Shown: piece after piece, positions 37,330 to 45,671 of the stretch
How the letters are laid out: each line of letters starts with the position of its first letter
Position numbering within the stretch: the stretch's first letter is position 1
NCBI GenBank assembly: GCA_964632305.1
Contig: CAZWBR010000006.1
Location: 59,562 to 123,561 of the forward strand
DNA length: 64,000 bases
Source: CAZWBR01 sp964632305
GTDB lineage: Bacteria; Bacteroidota; Bacteroidia; Bacteroidales; Prolixibacteraceae
Reading direction: 5' to 3'
The notes under the pieces: model-generated
Database searches by the model: none
Told to the model about the DNA's origin: nothing
The model's input: the letters and a program-made list of their open reading frames with translations, nothing else
Program-made: the position numbers and the translations under genes

Positions 37330-38499
37330 TCAACAGAGTCTTTTCCCTCCGTCACCAATCTCTGCAACGTAAAATTTGGGTTTCAAACCGGTTTTCGCCT
37401 CGTAGTTCTTGCCTACCTCACGGATAAAGGTATCGACAGCGCCTTCTTTTACCAGGCTAACGGTACATCCGCCAAAACCTCCGCCGGTCATGCGCGAACC
37501 AATCACCCCGTCAATCTTGTGGGCTTCTTCCACCATCGTGTCCAATTCAAAACCGGTCACTTCGTAATCATCACGAAGAGAGTTATGCGATCCGTTCATC
37601 AACTCACCAAACCGCTTCAGGTTGCCGGCCTTCAATTCAGTAACCGCGTCTTCGGTACGTTTAATCTCACTCACCACGTGACGGGCCCTGCGACGAACCG
37701 TTTCGTTCTCGATCTTATCTTCCACTTTAAGAAAATCTTCCCACGATATCTCGCCTAATGCCTTAATCGCCTTATAAGGTTGAATGGCCCTAACCGCGGC
37801 ATGGCATTCAGCCACCCTTTCGTTGTATTTGCCCGAATCCAGCTTATGCGGACTATTGGTATTGCTGATAACAATCTTCACACCGTCCAGTTTCACCGGA
37901 ACCAAATCATAATCAAGGGTATCGCAATTCAGGAAAATAGCGTGATCTTTCTCACCCATGGCCGAAGCAAACTGGTCCATGATCCCGCAATTGACCAAAG
38001 CAAATTCATGCTCGGCCTTCTGTCCCATCTTGGCCAATTCCACTTTCCCAATCCCAAATCCATACATCTCATTGATCATCACCCCGGTAACTACTTCAAG
38101 CGCAGCCGATGAAGAGAGTCCGGCACCAGTGGGCACATCTCCAAAGAAAAGCAGGTCAGCTCCCTTGGGGAAGGTCAATCCTTTCTTCATAAACTGGGCA
38201 AACACGCCAATCGGGTAGTTGACCCACTCTTTTCCAACCGGAATATTTAGGTCTTCCACTTTTACTTCAGCGGTAAAAGCCTGATCAAGCGAAGCAAATC
38301 TTACTGTTTTCCGCTCGGTCATCCTTACGGCACAATAAATGCCAAAGCTCAGGGCACACGGGAACACGAAACCCCCGTTGTAATCTGTATGCTCGCCGAT
38401 TAAATTCACGCGTCCGGGAGAGAAAAACACACTTACATCTCCTGCTCCGTAACGTTCAATAAATTCCTTTTTTAATTGTTCTACAGTCATTTTTTCCAT
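37330..38499 (-). CDS. galK: Galactokinase
   Basis: A 389-residue GHMP-family kinase that phosphorylates alpha-D-galactose to galactose 1-phosphate with ATP, the first committed step of the Leloir pathway. The galactokinase signature GRVNLIGEHTDYNGG appears near residue 29, the ATP-binding PTGAGLSSSAALEV near 120, and the C-terminal GHMP motif as MTGGGFGGCTVSLV near 345. Length and motif order are standard. The GntR-type regulator lies upstream in the same direction (163-bp gap with regulatory palindromes) and a sugar permease follows. galT and galE are not in the window. Confidence 0.95.
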   Translation of the reverse strand: MEKMTVEQLKKEFIERYGAGDVSVFFSPGRVNLIGEHTDYNGGFVFPCALSFGIYCAVRMTERKTVRFASLDQAFTAEVKVEDLNIPVGKEWVNYPIGVFAQFMKKGLTFPKGADLLFFGDVPTGAGLSSSAALEVVTGVMINEMYGFGIGKVELAKMGQKAEHEFALVNCGIMDQFASAMGEKDHAIFLNCDTLDYDLVPVKLDGVKIVISNTNSPHKLDSGKYNERVAECHAAVRAIQPYKAIKALGEISWEDFLKVEDKIENETVRRRARHVVSEIKRTEDAVTELKAGNLKRFGELMNGSHNSLRDDYEVTGFELDTMVEEAHKIDGVIGSRMTGGGFGGCTVSLVKEGAVDTFIREVGKNYEAKTGLKPKFYVAEIGDGGKRLC

Positions 38500-38537
38500 T
38501 ATTTAAACATTTCTAAACTGGTGGGTACTGGTAGGGA

Positions 38538-38593
38538 CAAATATATCGCTTTATAATCGAATTTAATTCGCACTAAAAATGTTATAAAACATT
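38538..38593 (-). promoter_or_regulatory. galK promoter region with two palindromes
   Basis: On the minus strand TATATTTG (38545-38538) matches the -7 consensus TAnnTTTG, 38 bp before the galK start; the -33 region is poor. The 13-bp palindrome CGAATT-T-AATTCG (38558-38570) covers the expected -33 area. The palindrome ATGTT-ATAA-AACAT (38579-38592) lies just upstream of it. Either could be the GntR operator. Confidence 0.5.
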
Positions 38594-38662
38594 ATCTCAC
38601 GACGTTAAATACATTTTTCTCCCTAAGCCAATACGATCCGTTCCTTTAATTTTAACCAGTAA

Positions 38663-39670
38663 TTAAAGAGATTTCCGAAGAATAAGCCTCGAAGGGTTTC
38701 GTATCTGACTTGAATCCCGGTGGGCAACCATCCGGGCCAACGTCCTGCCCATCTCTGTAAAATCAGTCGATATAGTTGTGATCCCGCCGGCGACCACCTC
38801 CTTCAGCATCGAATCGTTAAATGAGATCAAACCAATATCACTCCCCAAATGAAGATGTTCCGCCGACACACTTTTCACAATCTGAACCAGATCCCTGTCC
38901 GAAACCACCAGGTAAACTTCCCCCTTTTGCAGAACCCTCTTGTCAACCGACCTGATCACCTCCGACTCAAAACCAAAATCTTCGCAAAAACGGTTGAATC
39001 CAATCACCCTCTCCTCCGGTTCTTTCCCTCCAGGGAAGACCATGATCAACTTTTGGTATTTGAGCAAATGTTCCTTCCCCGCCACCATGCCATCGTAAAC
39101 ATCTTGTTCAAAATCCTGATATATCGTCGGATATTCCAACAAATCATCTTTCAACCGGTCCAGGATATAAACCTTCTCAGCCGGCAATTGACTCACCACA
39201 TCGACCGAATGATCAAATGTGGCAGGCATAATAATATAAGCGCTGTACTTACCCGATGCCTGATTAATCAATTCATTGAATACCTGATAATTGAAGTGGT
39301 GAAAATAGATGTCAATCACGCTCCTCTGATCCGAATTATCCAGGAACGAAGTATATAAGTCCTCCTTAAACACGTTTAATTCATCGAAAAGCAGGAAGAT
39401 ATTCTGACTGAAATCCAGTTCCGTCCGCTCAATATAATACCCCTTACCTTTCGCCGAAATGATTATCCCCATCGATAAAAGTTCATTGTAAGCCACCATC
39501 ACGGTATCGCGCGAAAGCGAAAAAGCTTTGCATACCTGGTTAAGCGAGGGAATCTTATCCCCCTTCTTCAGCTTTCCCTGCTGAATGGCGTTAACCACCG
39601 CGTTGAAAATCTGTCGGTACTTTGGAATCGCTGAACTGCTGTCGATATTATAAATCTGATGAACACTCAT
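38663..39670 (-). CDS. GntR-type regulator with LacI-like sugar-binding domain
   Basis: A 335-residue regulator. Residues about 8-80 form a GntR winged helix (IPKYRQIFNAVVNAIQQG, DKIPSLNQVCKAFSLSRDT). Residues about 95-335 resemble a periplasmic-binding-protein-like effector domain (YIIMPATFDHSVDVV, DIGLISFNDS, GGITTISTDFTEMG). Such GntR/LacI hybrids control sugar-use genes in Bacteroidota. The gene precedes galK and the sugar permease in the same direction, so galactose or a related metabolite is the likely effector. This is inference from context. Confidence 0.87.
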   Translation of the reverse strand: MSVHQIYNIDSSSAIPKYRQIFNAVVNAIQQGKLKKGDKIPSLNQVCKAFSLSRDTVMVAYNELLSMGIIISAKGKGYYIERTELDFSQNIFLLFDELNVFKEDLYTSFLDNSDQRSVIDIYFHHFNYQVFNELINQASGKYSAYIIMPATFDHSVDVVSQLPAEKVYILDRLKDDLLEYPTIYQDFEQDVYDGMVAGKEHLLKYQKLIMVFPGGKEPEERVIGFNRFCEDFGFESEVIRSVDKRVLQKGEVYLVVSDRDLVQIVKSVSAEHLHLGSDIGLISFNDSMLKEVVAGGITTISTDFTEMGRTLARMVAHRDSSQIRNPSRLILRKSL

Positions 39671-40382
39671 CTTTGGTAATTTGTCTTTTCATTCTATGGA
39701 TTATCCCGGGTTCTGCCGGTAACTGGACTTCAGAGGCCAAATCAGACCTTAAAGATCGAAAAAAATGATCAATAAAAACATGTTCTATTGAAGAACAGGT
39801 GGCCAAACTAAAAAAGTTGCGCCATTTTCCCCAATCCGTAAACCTTTGACTGTTTATATCTGGATTAGACCTGCACAAGGTATTCTTAAACTTGCTGGTC
39901 CGTTTTCTCCTGCTTTGCCCGTATTTCTGATCCTTTTCACACCCCGAAGGCGTGCAACCTCAATAACCGTGGGGATAACCCACGGATAACAAACATCCTA
40001 AAAATACAGCCCCGAAAGGGTTGAACTTCACTAATCTTATACGCAGAACTGCATAACCCGAGGCAGATCAATCACCCTCCTTCTTAGTTCCATAGGAACG
40101 ACCCATATATCCACGGATAACAAATGACCTGACAATACTGCCCTGAAAGGGCTAAATCTCAATAACCGTGGGTGATAACCCACGGATAACTAATGACATG
40201 ATTATACAGCCCTGAAAGGGTTGAACTTTGATTCAGGTTGAATAAACCCAAACCAAAACTGTCTCTTATTTTTTTGATCGCAATACTGAAATAAATCCAT
40301 ATTTTTGACAGTAATTACAGGCCATCTCCTGTATTAGTACGATTTAACTAATTATTATACATCAAGTTCTAACAATATACCC
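39671..40382. other. 712-bp gap with dispersed repeats
   Basis: Near the regulator start, TGTTCT-N5-AGAACA (39781-39797) is an inverted repeat preceded by AAACA; its left part shares AACATGTTCTAT with the palindrome upstream of araR. The centre holds hairpin repeats (39941-40226). No gene is seen. Confidence 0.5.
39941..40226. repeat. Dispersed hairpin repeats (AACCGTGGG / CCCTGAAAGGG type)
   Basis: Two related copies, about 39941-40027 and 40085-40226. Each contains CCACGGATAAC and a C-C-C-[CT]-G-AAAGGG hairpin, and copies of AATAACCGTGGG occur at 39962 and 40161. GTGGGTGATAACCCAC in the second copy is itself a hairpin. Similar repeats are scattered in many Bacteroidota genomes; no coding capacity. 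Confidence 0.7.
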
Positions 40383-41825
40383 ATGGTCAGATCGTCAAAA
40401 AAAGGTTTCACACTAATCCTTCTGTTCACCCTCCTCTCCGCCTGCGGGGCAATAATGGCTTTCAGGCCGGTCCCCAAGCAACAAATCACGGTTAAACTGG
40501 AAGGAACCAATGATGCCACGGTCTACCTGGCCCATTATTTTGGCAATAAAGTACTCCGCATCGACTCCATGCGTACAGACCTTAACGGACAGGGCGCCTT
40601 CACCCGTACCGACCCCTGGAAGCCTGGTATCTACCTCGTTTACATGAACGATAAGAACTACTTCGAATTCCTGCTCGGAAGCGACCAGCAATTCTCGATC
40701 AATGCCAGTTTCGATAAAAACGACCAGATTCGGTTCACCGGTGCCGACGAAACACAGGCATTTCAACAATATAAGCTATACCTGGCCGCTCAGCAGGACA
40801 AACAAGCCCAGCTGCAGAAATCGCTGGCCAATCACGCCCAAAACCCCGATTCCACTTCCCTGATCCGCAAGCAATTATTGTCGCTCAACGATGAAGTGGA
40901 AAAATACTGGAGCGATCATGCAACAAAATATAAAGGGACTTTCTTTGCCGATTTCCTGAACGCTATGATCATCCCCCGTCAACCTGACCCTATCATCCCC
41001 GAAAATCACGCGAACCCCGATTCGGTGAAATGGATCCTCCGCTACAACTTCCTGCGCGACCATTACTGGGACAATTTCAATTTCTCACAACCCGGACTGA
41101 TCCGTACCCCCGTCCTCGAGAGTAAGCTGGAGGGCTATTTCAAAAAGACTTTACTGCAAATCCCTGACTCAATTATCCGGCCAGCCCTAACTGTTGTAGA
41201 AAAATCAAAAGTCAGTGAAGAGATGTATCAGTACATCCTGCTTTATCTTCTGAACGAAACCAATCAATCGGAGATCATGGGGATGGATAAGGCCTTTGTC
41301 GCCCTTTCGGAAAAATATGTTTTGAATAACCAGGCCAATTGGCTCGATTCAGCCACCCAAGCCAAAATAAGGGATAAAGTCGCGGTCACAAAACCTAACC
41401 TGATCGGCAACCTGGCACCCGACCTAAAACTCCCTGATTCCGAGGGAAATTATTTCAGCCTGAGACAAATGAATTCCCCCTATACCCTACTCTATTTTTG
41501 GGAACCCGACTGCAGCCATTGCCAGAAAAGTACCCCACAACTTTTCAAAGAATTATACCTACCCTTAAAAGACAAAGGGATAGACATTTACGCGGTTTGT
41601 ACTCAAAACGATAAGGAGAAATGGCTGTCGGCCATCCAGAAATATGGCATTCACGAATGGACTAACGTGTGGGACCCTGGTCTGGCCTCCCGATTCAGAC
41701 AACTCTATGATATTACAAGCACCCCCGTCATTTATATCCTTGACAAAGAGAAAAAAATCATTGCCAAACGCATCGATGTGGAAACCGCGGTAAAATTTCT
41801 GAACAGTCTTACCGCTGCCAATTAG
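40383..41825 (+). CDS. TlpA-like thioredoxin-fold lipoprotein (DUF4369/DUF5106 type)
   Basis: A 480-residue exported protein. The N-terminus has a signal peptide ending in the lipobox LLSAC, with C21 as the likely lipidated residue. A beta-rich N-terminal domain (about 35-130), a helical middle (about 135-330) and a C-terminal thioredoxin domain (about 345-480) follow. The redox motif is CSHC (C377, C380, in YFWEPDCSHCQKS) and the cis-proline loop is TSTPVIY. Proteins with this architecture are frequent in Bacteroidota and are presumed envelope thiol-disulfide oxidoreductases. The partner is unknown. The stop codon directly abuts a MITE-like element. Confidence 0.83.
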   Translation: MVRSSKKGFTLILLFTLLSACGAIMAFRPVPKQQITVKLEGTNDATVYLAHYFGNKVLRIDSMRTDLNGQGAFTRTDPWKPGIYLVYMNDKNYFEFLLGSDQQFSINASFDKNDQIRFTGADETQAFQQYKLYLAAQQDKQAQLQKSLANHAQNPDSTSLIRKQLLSLNDEVEKYWSDHATKYKGTFFADFLNAMIIPRQPDPIIPENHANPDSVKWILRYNFLRDHYWDNFNFSQPGLIRTPVLESKLEGYFKKTLLQIPDSIIRPALTVVEKSKVSEEMYQYILLYLLNETNQSEIMGMDKAFVALSEKYVLNNQANWLDSATQAKIRDKVAVTKPNLIGNLAPDLKLPDSEGNYFSLRQMNSPYTLLYFWEPDCSHCQKSTPQLFKELYLPLKDKGIDIYAVCTQNDKEKWLSAIQKYGIHEWTNVWDPGLASRFRQLYDITSTPVIYILDKEKKIIAKRIDVETAVKFLNSLTAAN

Positions 41826-42021
41826 GAGGCTGTCTCAAAAGTCAATTGCTCCGATTTTTAACTTTCAGATTGTAAGCTGACCCCTCCTAACCTCCCCTAA
41901 AGGGGCGGCTTTTAAGTCCCCTTCCGATGGCTATCGGAAAGGGGATTTAGGGGTTTAATCGACAACGTTACTTAAAATTTACAAGCTTCTGAAAGCATTT
42001 CGGTTATTTTTAGACACCCTC
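41826..42021. repeat. MITE-like element with imperfect terminal inverted repeats
   Basis: GAGGCTGTCT (41826-41835) is matched by AGACACCCTC (42012-42021), an inverted repeat with one mismatch, and weaker symmetry (CTTTCAGA...TGTAA) continues inward for about 50 bp. The centre carries CCCCTAAAGGGG and CCTTCCGATGGCTATCGGAAAGG hairpins. It is about 196 bp, non-coding, and begins one base after a stop codon. Confidence 0.6.
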
Positions 42022-42068
42022 TTCTCCGGGTCAAGACCGTATCAACTCCGGGTTGAAGGTGATTTAGT

Positions 42069-42974
42069 TTAGATATGGTGCATCTCAATATCGAGGTTAT
42101 CTCCCTCTTTATAGGGTACAGTCACCTCAATCATCCGGTCCTCGTAACCAAATTTATGAACACAGGCATGATACCTACCGGGAGGCAAATTGTAAAAGAT
42201 GAAATGTCCAAGCGGAGTAATATGCCACGAAATATTAAGCTCAGGAATCGTAATATCAGCATTTCCTACCGGGAGATGAGTCGCATCATCCACCACGCAA
42301 CCTTGCAACGGTATTGAAGTGATTGGCTTATTCCCCCTTAAATCCATGTAGAGATCATAGAAAACACGGTCTGACCATTTGAAAGCTATAATCTGCTGAT
42401 CGAGATGATCCCGCAGAACTAACTTTGTTTGATGGAACAAATCATCCAGCTCTTCCTCCAGTTTCCTGTGGACCTCCTTGGTGATATCCCCGGTAATTTC
42501 AGGATATTGTCCACACTGGTCAAGATATTCAATAGTCTGGTCCAGTTCACCCAGAGTAATTAAGCTGACATCATAGGCCTTTATTTCTTTAGCATGAGCA
42601 ACAGCCATATCAAGAACATCCTTAGCCTTTGACATTAACTTCTCACAGGTCAAAGCACGAATATCCTGCCTGTTAAAATCCAGTTGTTCAATCAAATCGT
42701 ACAGATCATGGGTCAGGGCATAAACCAGAAATGAACTTGAAACCGAACAGATATACTCTTCCAATTGTGCACGGTATTTCTCACGGTTTTCCAATTTTAT
42801 CGGATGCATGTTCTCCAACTTCTTAATCTGACTCCGAACCTGCTGCAATCTTCCACTGAACAAATGAAAAGCAGTCCTGAAACCATAATGCTCCTTCCAA
42901 AGCTGGAAATTCTCACTGCATAGTTTCTCAATGGCAAGAAACCTGTCCATTGCTATTAATTGATCTTTAGTCAT
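42069..42974 (-). CDS. Uncharacterised helical protein with C-terminal carboxypeptidase-regulatory-like domain
   Basis: A 301-residue protein without signal peptide or membrane segment. Residues 1-210 are predominantly helical and charged. Residues about 222-298 form a small beta-sandwich of the carboxypeptidase regulatory-like / CNA-B-like type: LQGCVVDDATHLPVGNADIT, then FIFYNLPPGRYHACVHKFGY. This domain is usually extracytoplasmic, so its pairing with a leaderless helical region is notable. No family function is recognised. It stands alone between a MITE-like element and the arabinose cluster. Confidence 0.7.
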   Translation of the reverse strand: MTKDQLIAMDRFLAIEKLCSENFQLWKEHYGFRTAFHLFSGRLQQVRSQIKKLENMHPIKLENREKYRAQLEEYICSVSSSFLVYALTHDLYDLIEQLDFNRQDIRALTCEKLMSKAKDVLDMAVAHAKEIKAYDVSLITLGELDQTIEYLDQCGQYPEITGDITKEVHRKLEEELDDLFHQTKLVLRDHLDQQIIAFKWSDRVFYDLYMDLRGNKPITSIPLQGCVVDDATHLPVGNADITIPELNISWHITPLGHFIFYNLPPGRYHACVHKFGYEDRMIEVTVPYKEGDNLDIEMHHI

Positions 42975-43355
42975 CGCTTCACATATTTAGAATTCCGACT
43001 AATTCACTCAAGAATAAAACAGCACCTGCAAACTCCGTTAATCGCCTAAAAGAATGTTCAAAAAGAACTCCTCGTCACTACTAAATTTACAAAATATTAG
43101 GATAGAATCCATTTAAAATGTTATAATTGTTTGCAAAACAGCAACAATTGCTTTTTATCCAAAACATGTTCTATAACATGCGGATTTTTTCCGCCACGTA
43201 ATAAAAGGTGAAAAATACTTTTTAAATTTACAGTTCGATTCCAGATGACTGAAATTAAACACTGGCAAAAATTATAAAATTAGCCAGCAACTATTTACAA
43301 AAATTTAACAATTACTTTTAATCCATTTGGAATAACCAAAGCGCTTTGCAAGACA
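42975..43355. other. 381-bp gap upstream of araR
   Basis: Contains GTTC-AAAAA-GAAC (about 43055-43067), the palindrome CATGTT-CTAT-AACATG (43165-43180) and, overlapping it, the hairpin GCGGA-TTTTT-TCCGC (43179-43193). No clean phylum promoter was found. The region is AT-rich and probably regulatory. Confidence 0.5.
43165..43180. promoter_or_regulatory. Palindrome CATGTT-CTAT-AACATG upstream of araR
   Basis: A perfect 6-bp inverted repeat with a 4-bp spacer, 176 bp before araR. It shares ATGTT-N4-AACAT with sites upstream of galK and sulP. Confidence 0.5.
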
Positions 43356-44042
43356 ATGACAAACCGATATAAAGACGAAGCCCACCATTTAGTTGCAGTC
43401 GACTGTGTGATATTAGGCTACGAAAACGAAGAATTGAAAATTTTGCTCTTTCAACGAAAACTCGATCCGGGTAAAGGTACCTGGTCGTTAATCGGGGGAT
43501 TTGTGAAAAAGGATGAATCGCTGGAAGATGCCGCCGAACGTATTCTATGTCAAATCACCGGCTTATCCGATATTTTTATGGACCAGGTTTCTACATTTTC
43601 TAAACCGGACCGTGACTCCGGAGCCCGTGTAATCAGCACTGGTTTCTATACCTTAATACGGATTGACCAGACTGTTCCGCTAAATCATGGCTCTGAATAC
43701 GACGCTTGCTGGATACCAATAAAAGATATTCCGGAATTGGTATTCGATCATAACTTAATCTTTCAAAAAGCATTGGAAAAACTACAGGTCAGAGCAAGTA
43801 TCGACCTGGTTGGCCGGGAACTTCTGCCTGACAAATTCACCCTTAAACAGTTACGCTCACTTTACGAATCCTTCTTCCAAAGAAGTATCGATCCGGGTAA
43901 CTTCAGAAAAAAAGTGCTTTCATTGAATATCCTGGAACGTCTCGACGAAAAGAATACGGAAGGATCGAAAAAAGGGGCCTACTATTTCAGGTTTAAAGAA
44001 GATTCATCTGAAAGAAATTTCGATAGAGTAATTAAAATATAA
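43356..44042 (+). CDS. araR: Nudix-family L-arabinose regulator
   Basis: A 228-residue protein with a Nudix domain (about residues 9-150) and a C-terminal winged helix (about 155-228; LKQLRSLYESFFQRSIDPGN). The Nudix box keeps G and the first E (GGFVKKDESLEDAAER) but has ILCQI where the catalytic REUXEE residues belong, so hydrolase activity is unlikely. This matches the Bacteroidetes AraR described for B. thetaiotaomicron, a Nudix-type repressor of arabinose genes released by L-arabinose. It lies 41 bp upstream of araA in the same direction, which strongly supports the assignment. Confidence 0.88.
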   Translation: MTNRYKDEAHHLVAVDCVILGYENEELKILLFQRKLDPGKGTWSLIGGFVKKDESLEDAAERILCQITGLSDIFMDQVSTFSKPDRDSGARVISTGFYTLIRIDQTVPLNHGSEYDACWIPIKDIPELVFDHNLIFQKALEKLQVRASIDLVGRELLPDKFTLKQLRSLYESFFQRSIDPGNFRKKVLSLNILERLDEKNTEGSKKGAYYFRFKEDSSERNFDRVIKI

Positions 44043-44083
44043 AACGATAATAAATTCCATTATTAATTTTAAAAATAAGTAAA

Positions 44084-45589
44084 ATGAAAAATTTCGAAAA
44101 TTTTGAAGTATGGTTTGTTACTGGAGCTCAACTTCTCTATGGTGGCGATGCTGTTGTTGCCGTTGACGGACATTCCAACGAAATGGTCGCTGGTCTTAAC
44201 GCTTCAGGTAATTTGCCGGTTAAGGTTGTTTACAAAGGAACTGTAAACTCAGCTAAAGAAGTAACTGCAACATTCAAAGCAGCTAATAACGACGAAAAAT
44301 GTATCGGTATCATTACCTGGATGCATACTTTCTCTCCGGCCAAAATGTGGATTCACGGGTTACAGGAACTAAATAAACCTCTTCTGCATTTCCACACCCA
44401 GTTTAATAAGGAAATTCCTTGGAAAACAATGGATATGGACTTCATGAACCTGAACCAGTCGGCTCATGGTGACCGCGAATTTGGTCACATTATGGCTCGT
44501 ATGCGTAAAAACCGTAAGGTTGTCGTAGGCCACTGGCAAGATAAAAACGCTCAGGATAAAATTGCAATCTGGATGCGTGTTGCCGCTGCCTGGGCTGATT
44601 CAAAAGATATGCGTATTATCCGCTTTGGTGACCAAATGAATAATGTCGCTGTTACTGATGGTGACAAAGTAGAAGCTGAATTACGACTCGGTTATCATGT
44701 CGATTACTGCCCAATCGCCGAACTGGTTGAAGTTCACGATCAGGTAACTGATGCCGAAATTGCCGATATGATTAAGACCTATGAAGCTGAATATGATTTT
44801 GCCCCTAACTGCAAAGAAGGTGGTAAGGATAGAGGTCAGATCGTTCATGCTGCACGTATTGAAATTGCGTTACGCAAATTCTTAAAAGAAAAAGATGCAA
44901 AAGCATTCACTACAAACTTTGACGATTTAGCAGGTCTTGATCAACTTCCAGGTCTTGCATCTCAGCGTTTGATGGCCGAAGGTTACGGCTTTGGCGCTGA
45001 AGGCGACTGGAAAACTGCTGCACTTTGCCGCACCATGTGGGTAATGGGAAAAGGAATGCCTAAAGGCTGTTCGTTCCTGGAAGATTATACGCTTAACTTT
45101 GACGGGGAGAAGAGTGCGATCCTCCAAGCTCATATGTTAGAAGTAAGTCCTCTTATCGCTGAACAAAAACCAAAGATGGAAGTTCACCCTCTTGGAATCG
45201 GTGGTAAAAATGACCCTGCTCGTCTGGTATTTACCAGCAAACCGGGTCAGGGTGTCGCGGCTACTATCGTTGATATGGGTAACCGGTTCCGTTTGATCGT
45301 TAACGTGGTTGATTGTATCAAATCGAAAGAATTACCAAAATTACCGGTTGCTAGTGCATTATGGATTCCACAGCCGAATCTCGAGATTGGCGCTGCTGCT
45401 TGGATTCTGGCAGGAGGAACTCACCATACCAGTTTCTCATATGATTTGACTGTCGAATATCTCGAAGATTATGCTGAAATGGCAGGTATCGAATTAATGC
45501 TTATAGATAAAAACACTACAATTTCTGGATTCAAACAGGAATTGAAATGGAACGATATTGCTTACATGTTAGGCAATTCTTTGCGATAG
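44084..45589 (+). CDS. araA: L-arabinose isomerase
   Basis: A 501-residue enzyme converting L-arabinose to L-ribulose, Mn-dependent, cytoplasmic. Length matches E. coli AraA. Metal and catalytic residues fall at the same positions as in E. coli: E306 (GAEGDWK), E333 (FLEDYT), H350 (QAHMLEV) and the histidine pair at 447-448 (GGTHHTSFSYD). The gene follows araR after 41 bp and ends at a strong intrinsic terminator before the symporter gene, which may lower downstream expression. Codon use is A/T-rich relative to neighbours, as is common for highly expressed genes of this group. Confidence 0.96.
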   Translation: MKNFENFEVWFVTGAQLLYGGDAVVAVDGHSNEMVAGLNASGNLPVKVVYKGTVNSAKEVTATFKAANNDEKCIGIITWMHTFSPAKMWIHGLQELNKPLLHFHTQFNKEIPWKTMDMDFMNLNQSAHGDREFGHIMARMRKNRKVVVGHWQDKNAQDKIAIWMRVAAAWADSKDMRIIRFGDQMNNVAVTDGDKVEAELRLGYHVDYCPIAELVEVHDQVTDAEIADMIKTYEAEYDFAPNCKEGGKDRGQIVHAARIEIALRKFLKEKDAKAFTTNFDDLAGLDQLPGLASQRLMAEGYGFGAEGDWKTAALCRTMWVMGKGMPKGCSFLEDYTLNFDGEKSAILQAHMLEVSPLIAEQKPKMEVHPLGIGGKNDPARLVFTSKPGQGVAATIVDMGNRFRLIVNVVDCIKSKELPKLPVASALWIPQPNLEIGAAAWILAGGTHHTSFSYDLTVEYLEDYAEMAGIELMLIDKNTTISGFKQELKWNDIAYMLGNSLR

Positions 45590-45599
45590 ATAATCTTAG

Positions 45600-45635
45600 C
45601 CGGAGTTTGCTGTAAAAGGGAACTCCGGTTTTTTT
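45600..45635 (+). terminator. Intrinsic terminator after araA
   Basis: CCGGAGTT (45600-45607) and AACTCCGG (45621-45628) pair perfectly and are followed by seven T. Confidence 0.85.
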
Positions 45636-45671
45636 CAATTATTCAAATCTAAAATTTCACACACTAAATTT

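Noticed and set aside
36006..39670. A complete Leloir pathway cluster
   Set aside because: Only galactokinase, a permease and a regulator are present; galT and galE-like genes are not in the window.
43179..43193. GCGGA-TTTTT-TCCGC as a terminator
   Set aside because: The T-rich part is the loop, no T-run follows the stem and no gene ends nearby on the plus strand.
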